Shown in pieces: positions 36,201 through 45,800 of a stretch of 64,000 nt of DNA; position 1 is the stretch's first letter; each line of letters starts with the position of its first letter. The notes beneath the pieces were generated by a model that worked only from the letters and a program-made list of their open reading frames with translations, had not been told where the DNA came from and searched no databases. The stretch spans positions 62,001-126,000 of the forward strand of contig VTPC01002468.1 of assembly GCA_011009095.1 (NCBI GenBank), given 5' to 3'. A program made the position numbers and the translations under genes. This DNA is from Ignelater luminosus. Taxonomy: Eukaryota > Arthropoda > Insecta > Coleoptera > Elateridae.

Positions 36201-37494
36201 CCTCAGCTGGAAATCAAATCTGCATCTGGATTGATAGTTAGAAGCGTAATTATCAGAGCCACCAAGATTCCCTTCTGTTATGTTATCAAGGAACTATGCA
36301 AATGATTTTGAAACTCTTTTGCTTAATTCTTTTACACCATCTTTTCCTGTCAGTCTCTTTAGTCCGTTTACATCGGTACAATTCTACAAAACACCTTTGT
36401 TGCCCACATTTTATAGGTTAGCTATACCATGGAAACCACTACTGAAACAATTGTACCCATGGCAATTAAGAATGACCAGGTTAACACAAGGACCCATTCA
36501 GAAAACATCAAAGCTACAGCTTTCTTCTTTGTAATTACTTATATTTGATTAATACTGCTTCTTTTGTTTTACTCTGAGTGCACTCCAAGCGATTCTTGAA
36601 CATTGGCCTAGTAATGTGGTTGGTTAATTCTTCTTGTGTAGTCTACTGATATTTGTTCTTTGAAAGCTTTATTTGATTTTCGCCTTAAACCTTTATATTA
36701 TTATAATATTAGATACAAAGTAAAATAAGGTTTCATTATTAATTAAGTGATATACATTTTGTCGTAAATTTGCCAGTGATTCAGCTAGATCTATTGAATG
36801 TATCTCCTATTTTTGTGATTTTACTTAGGGAGTGTTGTTTTAATTAAATTCAAATTTTAATTGAGTTTCAACTGCATGAAAATAATTATTCTAACAATTG
36901 TTTCTACGCAGTTTAACTTGGATCAAAATTTAAACTAAGACAGTATGAAATTCCATAAGCATAAAACCATTATTTTTTAAGTTTTATGTATTACAGACTA
37001 AAATACAAATATATAAATATAAATTGATTTAAATCTTTTTTTGGTCTTGTCCTTTAAGATGCCTTTCTAATAGTTTGTTTTTGAATTATACAATATGTTC
37101 AAAAAGTATAGAATAAAATTAATATTTTTGAAATTACTTGTTGGTCAAGAAAATGCTGAAACATATTTATTTTCTATTTTAAGTGTGCATAGTTTGATTT
37201 TCTGTCTTGGGGCATACTTTACAGTGATGTATCACACATACTTATTTCCATTCATGCCCTGTATTACCAACTAAATATGCTTGGAGAATTTAGAGAGAAA
37301 TTTATTGTTTTTAGGAGTATGATGCTATGGCAGCTGATTTTACCTCTTCTAGTTTCAAAATATATTATACATTAATGCTTCACTTACATTTACAGATGGC
37401 CAAAAATCAGCTGTTTCAAGCATTCAGTAAAGCAGGTTTGGGTTCATGGGTAGAAAAACCTATTGAACAAGATCAGTTTGAATTACCTCATTAA
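13759..37494 (+). CDS. Adar: Adar: double-stranded-RNA-specific adenosine deaminase (whole gene, eight coding exons)
   Basis: The product deaminates adenosine to inosine in dsRNA in the nucleus; insect Adar is the orthologue of vertebrate ADAR2. Coding exons are 13759-13816, 14031-14564, 26111-26267, 32124-32386, 32447-32703, 32761-32912, 32967-33285 and 37396-37494. All have GT/AG borders and phases join, giving 612 aa. dsRBD1 is at about 43-109, dsRBD2 at 156-218 and the deaminase from about 250 to the end. Zinc ligands are His314 (in DMHAEIV), Cys370 (in APCGDARIF) and Cys432 (in [11 protein letters not shown]). The proton shuttle is Glu316 and the base-flipping Glu is 405 (ESGEGTIPV). Length and order match the usual insect protein. 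Introns 2, 3 and 7 (11.5, 5.9 and 4.1 kb) are filled with transposons and hairpins. An alternative upstream dsRBD exon (5057-5446) fits the same splice phase. Confidence 0.96.
14031..14564 (+). CDS. Adar: Adar exon with dsRBD1 and the first part of dsRBD2
   Basis: It follows a TTTTTTTTAG acceptor and ends at a GTAATG donor. It encodes dsRBD1 ([40 protein letters not shown]), an acidic Ser/Asn-rich linker, and the start of dsRBD2 ([15 protein letters not shown] to FVGTG). It ends in phase 1. A GTG at 14063 is not a start codon; the frame is open upstream to the acceptor. Confidence 0.95.
14565..17681 (+). other. Adar intron 2, first part
   Basis: AT-rich intron sequence. Frames of 60-80 codons occur (14917-15144, 15840-16058, 16338-16535), but none resembles a known domain, has exon borders or fits Adar. 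Confidence 0.5.
17759..18670 (-). pseudogene. Mariner transposase (decayed)
   Basis: Reading leftward from about 18670, the pieces are [13 protein letters not shown], the helix-turn-helix-containing [18 protein letters not shown]..., then after frame breaks near 18145-18258 [25 protein letters not shown] and a C-terminal RWTKCIEF. These match mariner order. The SPDLAPSD region is destroyed ([12 protein letters not shown]) and the start is cut by the nested element. Confidence 0.82.
18679..19705. mobile_element. TIR element nested in the mariner
   Basis: The left end GTTCGATATAGCTACCCC continues as TAGGA and is repeated exactly inverted at 19683-19705. The 1027-bp interior has two diverged copies of a segment with TTGGAACGGAT and CAGTTTGTT-like blocks, and no gene. 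The superfamily is unassigned. Confidence 0.65.
19876..20498. other. Adar intron 2, AT-rich segment
   Basis: No exon is seen. A piggyBac-like end motif (TTAACCCTTATCCGGGC, about 20139) is present, but I could not find its inverted partner, so I do not call an element. Confidence 0.35.
20499..22438. mobile_element. Foldback element with long arms in Adar intron 2
   Basis: Left arm blocks CTTAAAGAGGGTCACAACAC (20499) and TGACGTCGAAGCGCAAGACG (20641) recur inverted at about 22300 and 22438. Arms are about 170-190 bp and imperfect. A second MITE (21321-22021) is nested in the middle. No coding capacity is seen. Confidence 0.55.
21321..22021. mobile_element. MITE with ~150-bp TIRs and TA duplication
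   Basis: Arms beginning CAGGGTGTTTCATTA and containing AATTGGAAAT, GATTTAACCCAAATC and TGTGGCTCCTTACTGAGTTA occur at 21321-21470 and inverted at 21870-22021. TA flanks both ends. Total length is 701 bp. Confidence 0.85.
23062..23268. repeat. Long hairpin (~90-nt stem) in Adar intron 2
   Basis: The left arm TTTTCAATTTCAGCTATTTG...TTCTTTATGTGTACA...TCCATAGAAAGGTG (23065-23150) is mirrored inverted at 23180-23268 with few mismatches. The loop of about 30 nt is GGTAGGTTACC-rich. Transcribed as part of the intron, it would fold into dsRNA. Confidence 0.8.
23337..24225. mobile_element. 889-bp MITE with ~200-bp TIRs and TA duplication
   Basis: The left end CAGTGTATCCACATTTTGAT and right end (inverse of CAGTGTGTCCACATTTCGAT) are flanked by TA. 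The arms continue inverted for about 200 bp, including the block AAGTTCACSGCTTACTAGAT. The TA target and CAGTG end fit a mariner-type MITE. Confidence 0.88.
24226..24700. repeat. Array of repeated MITE ends and AAT microsatellite
   Basis: The terminal ~45 bp of the preceding MITE (CCCAATAGTGAACATCGAAA...CACTGTATAG) recurs at about 24329 and 24518 in the same orientation and at about 24622 inverted. The copies are separated by TAATTAATTA and (AAT)n tracts. A piece of the MITE interior (CACGGCCGAAGTAAAACAAA) is included at 24440. Confidence 0.8.
24701..26110 (+). other. Adar intron 2, last part
   Basis: No exon is seen. It contains a short GATA microsatellite (about 25905-25922) and a diverged GCAGTACGAAAA-type tandem (25624-25712). 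A hAT-like right end (TACGCCACTG, 25512) is present without a located partner. Confidence 0.4.
26111..26267 (+). CDS. Adar: Adar exon completing dsRBD2
   Basis: Acceptor TTTATATAG at 26110. The exon completes dsRBD2 with [22 protein letters not shown], in which the KKLAK RNA-contact motif is intact, then a polar linker to ADHIG. It ends in phase 2 at 26267 and joins 32124 to give [12 protein letters not shown], the normal entry into the deaminase domain. Confidence 0.94.
28671..29173. mobile_element. 503-bp MITE with CAGGGTGT ends and TA duplication
   Basis: Ends CAGGGTGTACTGCAACT and the inverse of CAGGGTGTTCTGCAACTTAA are flanked by TA (28669-28670, 29174-29175). No gene inside. It lies in Adar intron 3. 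Confidence 0.85.
31512..31885. mobile_element. MITE with ~45-bp TIRs, upstream of the first deaminase exon
   Basis: TA-CTGTGGGAGCAACAAAAAAC at the left and its inverse at 31840-31885 continue inverted through CAAGTCAAAGATACCC. The element is about 374 bp. It ends 240 bp before the Adar exon at 32124. Confidence 0.82.
32124..32386 (+). CDS. Adar: Adar deaminase exon 1 (HAE active site)
   Basis: Encodes [14 protein letters not shown], the conserved [12 protein letters not shown] and [11 protein letters not shown] with the zinc ligand His314 and catalytic Glu316. It ends in phase 1 at a GTAAAT donor and joins 32447 to give DVNDSIFQA. Confidence 0.96.
32447..32703 (+). CDS. Adar: Adar deaminase exon 2 (PCGD zinc site, base-flipping Glu)
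   Basis: Encodes [18 protein letters not shown] with Cys370, the [19 protein letters not shown] segment with Glu405 at the ADAR2 E488 position, and IQTWDGVLQ. It ends in phase 0. Confidence 0.96.
32761..32912 (+). CDS. Adar: Adar deaminase exon 3 (third zinc ligand)
   Basis: Encodes [17 protein letters not shown] with zinc ligand Cys432, then [17 protein letters not shown]. The intron before it is only 57 nt. It ends in phase 2 at GTAAAG. Confidence 0.95.
32967..33285 (+). CDS. Adar: Adar deaminase exon 4
   Basis: Encodes the [25 protein letters not shown] and ESKLAAKEY-like ([11 protein letters not shown]) segments that form the distal part of the catalytic domain. It ends in phase 0 at a consensus GTAAGT donor. 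A long hairpin begins about 120 nt into the following intron. Confidence 0.95.
33405..33613 (+). repeat. ~210-nt near-perfect hairpin in Adar intron 7
   Basis: The left arm 33405-33503 (ATTCTCATGATATTCCCAAA, then AAATTCTCTCAAGTTG, TTGTTTAC) pairs with 33521-33613 with only scattered mismatches. The loop is about 17 nt. It starts 120 nt after the exon 7 donor. In the pre-mRNA it would be a long dsRNA, the type of structure the encoded enzyme binds. Confidence 0.85.
33685..33767 (+). repeat. Short hairpin (~30-bp stem) in Adar intron 7
   Basis: GTCATTGTCAAGTTGACGGT and the following AGTGTCA (33685-33714) pair with TGACAGTACTGTCAACTTGA (33738-33767). The loop is about 23 nt. Its size is in the pre-miRNA range, but I recognise no known mature miRNA. 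Confidence 0.75.
34020..34086 (+). repeat. Third hairpin in Adar intron 7
   Basis: CTCTTGTTTTTGTTACTCCA (34025) pairs with TGAGTGACAAGAACAAGAAA (34060). The stem is about 28 bp with a few mismatches and G-U pairs, and the loop is about 8 nt. Confidence 0.65.
34217..34857. mobile_element. MITE with ~38-bp TIRs in Adar intron 7
   Basis: TTTCAAATTATAAAACAGTA, continuing GGGCAGGCCATG (34224-34253), is repeated inverted at 34817-34848 with three differences. Outward pairing continues to about TTATC on both sides. It is about 640 bp and has no gene. The target duplication is unclear. Confidence 0.75.
35462..36040 (+). repeat. GC-rich island, probable SINE/LINE-derived repeat
   Basis: This 580-bp block is strikingly GC-rich in an AT-rich intron. 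It contains GGGTTTTCCCGTGGTTTCCC followed by GGTAAATACCGG, a motif I associate with widespread arthropod SINE/LINE tails. Long frames on both strands come from its composition and carry no recognised domain. It may be a truncated retroelement in Adar intron 7. Confidence 0.5.
37396..37494 (+). CDS. Adar: Adar last coding exon
   Basis: Acceptor CATTTACAG. It encodes [20 protein letters not shown], then [11 protein letters not shown] and the stop TAA at 37492-37494. This is the conserved C-terminus of ADAR proteins (WVEKP.EQDQF). A candidate 3' UTR follows, with AATAAA-like signals (about 37675 and 37855). Confidence 0.96.
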   Translation: MAKNQLFQAFSKAGLGSWVEKPIEQDQFELPH

Positions 37495-37849
37495 AACCAA
37501 TAATTATTTACTGTAAAAATCTTTATTCACGAAATAAGTTTTTTGATATGTTGGAACATGATTTACTTTCATAACCAAAGTAATCAGTTTATAATTATCA
37601 GTGTTAGGTGGTTTTAGACAACAAATTCAAAAATAACTCCCAAAACAATTTCCACTTTACTTTTACACATGTAAAATAAATGCACATACATTACCCCAGT
37701 GATGCAAACAACGTAAATGGGAGTTGGTGGGAATCAAAAACCTAAAATCATCTAACTTTGATAATTATATTTTGTTTGTTCTTAGTTTGTATTTTATATT
37801 TCTTTATGGCCATGCAAATTGTGTTGCCTTGAGTTAAATTAAGTAAAAA

Positions 37850-38342
37850 ACGTCAATAAAGTTAGCATCCCCCGTTTGCGCAAATGAAAAAAAATTAGTC
37901 TATAATTTAGGACTAATTTAAGACTAATTTGTACCCAAAAAATTAGAATTTGTACCCACCCCGTTTATCCAGAATACCATTTTGAAAAGTGGAGGTGCTA
38001 GCTTGACTCAAGCCAGCACCCCTTCTTTCAGCAACTACGAAACATTTTGCATGACTGCATAGAACTAATTTAAGACTAATTTGTACCCAAAAGCATTTTT
38101 GTTATAAACAATTTGTTTAGGCTGTAATTGCTTAATAGTGAAAATTACATCACATTCAAAGTGCAAAGGTAGATAGACAAATAAATTTTAATTTAAAAGT
38201 GGATCTAAGCTCATAATTCTCATTTTTCAAAATGGTATTCTGGCTAAATGGGGTGGGTACAAATTAGTCTTAAATTAGTCCTTAATTATAGACTAATTTT
38301 GTTTTCATTTGGGCAAATGGGGGGTGCTAACTTGATTGACGT
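37850..38342. mobile_element. Foldback MITE with ~150-bp TIRs and 9-bp TSD (Mutator-like)
   Basis: Ends ACGTCAATAAAGTTAGCA and the inverse of ACGTCAATCAAGTTAGCA start arms of about 150 bp (37850-38000 and 38210-38342). The arms share ACTAATTTAAGACTAATTTG and CAGAATACCATTTTGAAAA. The 9-bp AAGTAAAAA flanks both sides (37841-37849, 38343-38351). Length 493 bp. A 9-bp duplication with long TIRs is typical of Mutator-like elements. Confidence 0.85.
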
Positions 38343-38760
38343 AAGTAAAAAAGTTGAAGTTTTTAAACAAGGTGTTAATGGGAAAATTAGAAAAATAAAT
38401 ATGTTTTTATTAAACAAAACGGATGCATACAGCTCTGTTTACTAGCTGTTTTACCATGAACTTCACAAAGTAAGAATAACGAAACCACTCGTTGCATATT
38501 ATGAAGTTTTATCAAAGGAAGACTTTGTTGATTTTATTATAGATATTCTTTTAAGATCATTAATAAGGGCAAATTGTACTGAAAAAGTACATATTTGCAT
38601 AAAAGTGAAATGTTTTATGCTGTGAACTTAGTTTTGTAAGCTTTTTTATTAATGATAAACGTAGATTTCTTTATGTAATATATGTATATGTGGTAAACAG
38701 AAACTTATGTCTTGTGTATAAATTACTTTTTAGGTAATGTAAGTTCTTCTTCTTCTTTAA

Positions 38761-39295
38761 AGCGCGTTTCACATTATACTTTTTTTGTGTAGAATTATGC
38801 TAGATTTCTCGTTCGATTTCGATTCTATTTCCGTTCGATTTTCATCCTACAAATTTTTAAATAATCGTATGACATCGGATTCATTCGATTTGTTTCAAGC
38901 ATGGCAGTGTGGCCACTAGACAAATAGAAAATTAGTATTCGACAAAAGCGGTACGAAACATTTAGTGATTTTAGTCTATAACCTTAATAACAACAACAAG
39001 CTACAAGCGAGATTAAAATATTTTTATAGGTTATAATAATGAGTAATATGCACATGTTTGACCTCAACTTTGGCAAAGGTTGGCACTAAAATTGAATGAC
39101 TTTCTGCTCATGCGTACTACAACATAGCATGAAACTCGAATAGAAAAATAGAACTCGGCGTATATTTCTATACTAGAAACTCGAACCAAAATCGAAAACC
39201 AGTTTCAGATTCACATTATACTAGAATTGGCTAGAAATTTCTCGAACGAAACTCGAAATAGAATCTAGACAAAAATAGTATAATGTGAAACGCGC
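38761..39295. mobile_element. MITE with GCGCGTTTCACATTATAC ends at TTAA
   Basis: The left end GCGCGTTTCACATTATACT and its inverse at 39275-39295 begin TIRs of about 45 bp, which continue as degenerate TTCTCGTTCGA-type blocks. TTAA is present at both borders (38757-38760, 39296-39299), suggesting a piggyBac-like target. No gene inside. Confidence 0.75.
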
Positions 39296-39299
39296 TTAA

Positions 39300-42200
39300 C
39301 AATTGTTTTTAAAAGCATAAGATTACAAAATAGTTTTTGTATCAATATCAAAATTATTATAAAAGAAAAAACTTTACAAAGCCAAAACTTAATACATCTT
39401 ATGTGAATAAATTATTCCAAGAAGGGAGTTAGATTATTAGCAACAATAATAGGTTTCGTTCAAATAAATGTTTTTAAGAAATACATTGACAATATTTCAT
39501 AACCAGCTATAAAAAAAACCATACTTAAACTAATTTTATGAACAGTAATACATGACCTGCAACTTAAATGTAGTATATAGGTTAGAAAAACCAGAATTTG
39601 AAATAACAGTTTTAATTTTATTAGACACTATGAAAATATTTGGTAATTATTTTCGGTTTTTCTTTTAAATAATTTTTATTTATAGTAATTAAAAATCATC
39701 TTACCAGTCCTGTATTTAAAAACTAGATTCTAAAACTTAAAAAATGAAATTATCATACCTATTATTTATAAGATAATAGATAGTTAAAAAGTAATGTGCT
39801 CAAATTCACTTGTTGTAAAAGAAACAATCTTGAAAGCACTGAAACAGATGCAAAGAAGATGCACGCAGATTGAGGTAAATGTACAACAAAACTATAATGA
39901 GAACACATAAAAGTACTGATTCATAGTTTAGAAAACTGACTTCACTTCATGCATTATATATTGAAATATTGATGTAGATTAGATTTAATAATGTCCTGAA
40001 TTAAGTTTTTTTGTTGTGTTGTATTTTTGTGCAGGTATGTGATGAGGAAATACTAATTACAATCTTTGCCTATTTTTGCAGTACTTCTAGCATTATTTGT
40101 ATTAATCTTAAGTTAATTTTAGAATTTCAGTATTAAATTCTTCTGTAAATTAAAAAAATACTTTGTTTATATAATGTTACTAAGTTCAGTTATTTAAAAA
40201 TAAACATTTCATAAAACATGTAAACTTTCGTTATTATTAGAATGCAGTATTTAATAAGCAAACTGTGGCAGAGAATAGTTGGTGCATCATGTTAAGAGCT
40301 GGTGGGGTAATGAGCTCATTTCACAATTTTTGATTTTATGTACATATAAAAGTTCATTATAACTATAAGTAGAGTTTAATTATTTTTTCATTTTTTTTAA
40401 ATGAGAAATAAATGAATAAAGTTTAAATTTTTGATGGTACCTGACATCATTGACCATCGCAGCTGTAGTCACTAAAATGCCAGAACGCTGGCACTATTGT
40501 CGGTATTTTAATCTGTTTGTAACCTAACCTAACAAAATTATTTTGTGTTGCTCACTCGTATAAGTTTGTGTTGTGTTTTTTTCCATTTCTTTTCATCATT
40601 ATTCTAATAATAATAATTATTATTAATAAACAAGAAATAAAAGTAGAATTTGTTAAAAGCACATTCGTATAATTTCCCACAAATTGTTTGTAGAAAGAAC
40701 TAACAACACAGCAATAATCTGATTGGAGTTTTTGAGTGCAATGTTTAAATTTAATTACAATTTTTTATTTAATGTTATTTAAAAACAACAACTACTTTTA
40801 TAAAAATAGAAAAATAGTCCTTATTTAATGTAAAATACCTGACATAACAAAAATCATATATGACACATGAAACAAGACCATTGCATCAGTGGTGCAATGT
40901 TAACTAAGGAATGAATGCTTGTAAGAAGTACACAGATAAAGGATATTGAGTCCCGTCGAACCACTGATAAACATGAACTACGTCACTATCTTACGAAAAC
41001 TGCATGTGTATGGTTGTCCAGCCAAGTAGTATTGATAACTAAGTGATACCGTTCTTTGTTAATAAGCTATCTCTGAGAAAATTTGATAAACTTGTGTTAC
41101 TGTAAATGGTTCACAGATGTATTGCTTTTATACTACTTGAAAAATTAAATTTTACTCTTACCTTAAGATAAACCTGGATATAAAATAACAAAAGAAAAAT
41201 AAAATGTCAATAATGTCCATGTCAAACAATAAACTGACTGAAAGTATTTAGGCTCATCTCAGAAATGTGCAAGTTGTTGAGGCTTTTTCAATCTTTCTTA
41301 GCATTGCAATGATGTTTGATGTTATCAATCTGGTCGTATATTGTTTCCTGTTGAAATGCACATCTGAATTTTATATCGTTACAAATTCAGTTTCAATTAA
41401 TGATTATCCATTCAAATGATTATTGACCCTTGTATCCCAAGAACATTTTATGAATTCTCATAGAAGTAACTTTTCACTGAAAAGGTTTTTCTAGTTTATC
41501 TAATCATCAAATGTATTTATTTTGATTATGTTTTATTTGCATTTAATAAAAATGCATTATGTTTATATATGTTTTTTCCATGATTTATAATGTAACAGTT
41601 TTATGTTGGTAACTAATTCTGGAATATTTAAAACCACCAGACTAATTCGAAAGCCCAACTGTTCAGGACACAATTTGAAACAGTTACATCATAGGGAAAG
41701 TTTCATTAATTTCTAGAAAGTTGGGGAGATCCAATAATACACAAATATTACTTATTATGTATTCCCTCTTTTTGTTTCACCATTTGGTAAATCTAATCTA
41801 TTATACTTTTATTCGTTTTATACATACATTTTATACCTGTGACGTATAAATATTAAATTCGAGGTATATTTCCATCCATGGTTTCTTTAATTTTTTGTTA
41901 CAGCCAAGTGTCCGAATTAGAAGCTAAGGTACATATTGTGATGCATGTACATGAGAATTGAATCAATGAATTAATTTTATGTTTTTGATGTTTATAAATA
42001 TTTTGTAATGATTTTCTGATATTTGATTGATAACCTAAATAAGACCACCTTGATCAACACGTGACAACTTCAATCAAACTGACAGTTAATTTTTTTTTTA
42101 AACAATTTTACATTTAATTTTTGTTTCTTTAATAATTAAAATTTTTGTTTTATGTTCTTAATATCTCCAAATTTGACTTATTTTTTTGTTTACCGCCTTT

Positions 42201-43514
42201 TTTTTTATTCTTGTTTACCTCACTTCACCACAACCTTTTAACTTTACACTTCCTATTCCTTTTCCGCAGACCTCCTTGCTTCCATACACCCTTCGTAGAG
42301 TCGGTCTTCCTCTGTTAATGAAGACAACCTTCTTCACTACGTCACTGTTTGGTCCACCGGTTGCTTAAGTCCGCACCAAAGACATTCGGACAACACATAT
42401 CAAAGATTCCATTATTCCTCCACACAATAAAATGTATTAGAAGGTAAGTAAATTAAATAATAATGTTACTCTTCTTTAAATATGTTAGACAATTTTTATT
42501 ATTGTGAACTGTTTCTTTCTTTCAGGACCGAATTGGTTTGAATGTCCATGAAGAAAATAAAAACTCGAAACTAATAATGACTTGAAATGAAATATATTGT
42601 TATTTATTTTAAAGTTTATAGTCTTGGCATTCAATAAAGTTTTTCTTTTTATTTTAATTTTTTCTTTAAAGATCACAACTTGTCTAAAATGAGTAACACT
42701 CACATTAACTCTCTGGCTTTTATTTCTTGTTACTTCGTTTTAATAACTAACTTATTCTTCCTTCCATTTAATACAACCTCTTTATTCCTTTTTAACTCCG
42801 TCACCCATACAGTAAAATAAACTCGATAACATCGTTCACTAATCTTTGTTTATTATCAATACTTTTAAATAACTTCTACATAAACTTGAATTCAAATCTT
42901 CAAAAATTATTTTAACCGCAACAACTTTTCAACTCAATATAAAATGTTTTTCTTTAAAAACTCTTATTAACAAAATTCAATTCAAAAAAACATACCAAAA
43001 CTTTTTCTAAAAATTATTATCAACAACTTATCAACAAACTTCTCTTCAATTGTCCTTTTTCTATTCATAAACTCCTATAATTAATTCTATGAACAATAAA
43101 AAAAAAACTATTACATAATCAACTAATCTTACAAATTTCAGAATATTTAAAATATTCTCTTTAATTGTTTGATTAACTAACTGTCTGTTCTTATGCTCTT
43201 CAATAACTCTAATGATATCATTATTCTTGTTGTTTTTCTTATTTAGGTATCATTTCAACCTTTTAATATCATTACAATATGCTATACCATTGCTATTTAG
43301 AGATATACAGTGTGTTTAAAATGTTTGACAAGTGCATCCCTTGACAAAAATTAAGCCTTTTTTTGTCAAGTAACTTTCTTTCTACTTATTTGATGCTAAG
43401 TATTTGTTAATGTACAGTAGAATATCTTAAAAGTGTATTTCTTTTGTTTTAGCAACTATTGCATAACAAATGCAATTTATTTAATAAAAATCTACAACTT
43501 TCATGTGTTCGATA
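39300..43514. other. 4.2-kb AT-rich intergenic stretch
   Basis: I found no supportable exon on either strand. At 40983-41040 is a copy of a short dispersed repeat that also occurs at 45738-45800. An (AAT) tract lies near 40600. Confidence 0.45.
40983..41040 (+). repeat. Dispersed repeat, copy 1
   Basis: CTATCTTACGAAAACTGCAT and GTTGTCCAGCCAAGTAGTAT match the segment at 45738-45800 at most positions. The repeat unit boundaries are unknown. Confidence 0.55.
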
Positions 43515-45011
43515 CACTCCCACACAGCACAAATATAACCATTAGACATACATCAGACATCCATAGTGGATATGCATAACATCCAATGGATATACATGTA
43601 TGTCCATTACATATCCATTGGACATACAGATGTCCGCCTAATGTCCATAAATATGGATATCCACATAGATATCTAATGGTTATTTGATAGAGATTGCTCT
43701 TGATATATCCATCAGATATCTTACACATGTTGAGAAACGACCACTGGATATACATTAGACATCCATGATGGATATCCATAACATCCAATCTTGTTTACAC
43801 CACAGGTGACCCAATAGTACTATCTCCAACTAATACAATTCCCTATAGGCCTACTAGATGTATGTAATATAGGAATGTAAGCATGGAAAATGATTATTAG
43901 GTTGGGGCATTAAAAATAATGTAAAATGAGATCTCATAAAAAAAACAATAAATATCATCATTTAATATAATCATGAAAAATAATTACATACAACCTAAAA
44001 TGTTTTATATTGAATTCAATAATTTATTGCATGCAATGCTTGATACTCCATGTGCAAAGTTTACTCATTCATTATTCACTTCTTCCTCCCTTGCTTTCTC
44101 CTCAGCACTTGTTTTCTTACTGTAAAATACAATAAATGTTAGGTTATGTACGTTTACGGCAATAAAACCAATAATCATCAAATTTTTCTTTATTATTCTA
44201 GGCGTCGGTATAAGCATAACAAATTAAAAACCGACTTCAAAATTTTACGATCACATATCACAAAAATTATAAATATAAATGATAAGAAAAAAAACTTACC
44301 TTTCGTATTATTAAATCATGTAATAAACATCAACAAAAACGACATATTATACAATACCGTCAATACACAATCGCCATTGCTGTCTGGATCTGGAATACTG
44401 TCACGTGTGCGGTTTGCATCTATATGGGCGCGAGTTTCAAAAGGAAAGATGTTGCTCGACTCAGGTTTTATCAGATTTATATGTTAGTTTAATAACTTCA
44501 CTTGATGTTAAACTATACTTGGGAAATAAATGAGAAGTCCCACATGACATAACATTAAATCGCTTTTTTAATTTTCACATGAAACATTAACAAACCTCAA
44601 TAATTCAATATTTGTCTTTAAGCTCACGGAAATCTAATAAGAGGAAGGAAAAAGTTAAGGTAATCTTAAAGAGTAATATCAAAAAATATTTACCTTATAA
44701 ATTCTTGGGTAATATTATATTTTCTAAGAATTTCTTTATGGATGTTGATGGATATCTACTAGATATACATTAGACATGGAAAGTAGTAATCAGGAATCAG
44801 TGTTTATATTTATTCCAAACTATGTTTTTACCAACTAGCTAATAATTAAACAAGATAGATTTACGAACATCTTCATATCATTAGTTATTTTTCATTTCAA
44901 TATCCACGAAGTATATCCATTAGATATACAGGCAACATTCTTCATGGATTGAATATAATATGGACATTATGGATATCTATTAGACATACATTAAACATTT
45001 TGTGCTGTGTG
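43515..45011. mobile_element. TIR element with dense ATGGATATCC-type subterminal repeats
   Basis: The inverted ends CCCACACAGCACAAA (about 43519) and TTTGTGCTGTGTGGG (about 44997) bound 1.5 kb. Both subterminal zones (43540-43790 and 44740-44995) are packed with variants of GGATATCCATTAGACATAC in both orientations. The interior is AT-rich without a transposase. The target duplication is unclear and the superfamily unassigned. Confidence 0.65.
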
Positions 45012-45325
45012 GGCTGTGATGAAAAATGGTTTTCATTTCATAACTTGACAAAACAAAAGATTAACTATAGTAGAATCGGCGAACCATGCAGTAATAATGT
45101 GAAAGTTGCATGGACAGTATGCGCTAGTGTCCTTTTGAGTCGATGTCCAATTTACACTAGTAACTTTGAATAAAATACCCGCCAAATTTAAATATGTAGT
45201 GTTTAGGATATTTGTGTTAAAATCTTTAATATAGAACATTATAACTTCTTGTTCCTAGTATGAAGGTAAATAAACCTAAAATCTCTGGGTTAAATCAAAA
45301 TGTAAAGCTTTTGTCGTTGTATATA

Positions 45326-45730
45326 CAGTGTGTTTCATTTAAGTTCACACCCTTGTATCTGCCTCATTTATTTTCTGATCGATTTCAAATTTTGGTCAAA
45401 TATACTACCACTTAAAAAAAAAGATTTTTCAAATTTTAAATAATTTTACTGAAATTTACCAGCCTACTGAAACCAAAAATAAATGCAAAAAATTGAAAAG
45501 CCATAGTAGGCCTAGTTTTATCTTAAAATGTTACTAAGAAAAGTTGTTCAGAATTACAAAAACAGTCAAAATCCAAATTTTCGTGAAAAAATTCTCGTTT
45601 TTTATTTTTTCATGAAATTATTTTTTCTAAAAATATCATATTTGACAGGTAATGGAGTCCACATGATAACTTTTGATTAGGTCATTTTTAAACCATAGCC
45701 TACTCTGAATTCTATAAAAAAAATGCACTG
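45326..45730. mobile_element. Candidate MITE with CAGTG ends and TA borders
   Basis: TATA-CAGTGTGTTT at 45322-45335 and AAATGCACTG-TATA at 45721-45734 are inverted. The TIR is short, so this is less certain than other elements. Confidence 0.45.
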
Positions 45731-45737
45731 TATATCA

Positions 45738-45800
45738 CTCTATCTTATGAAGATTGCATGTGTAGGATTGTCCAGCTAAGTAGTATCAATAGTGTGCTCA
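45738..45800 (+). repeat. Dispersed repeat, copy 2
   Basis: CTATCTTATGAAGATTGCAT and ATTGTCCAGCTAAGTAGTAT match the copy at 40983-41040. Confidence 0.55.

Noticed and set aside
44146-44487. 113-codon frame on the plus strand
   Set aside because: Lys/Asn/Ile-rich product of AT-rich DNA inside a TIR element; no motif, no splice context.
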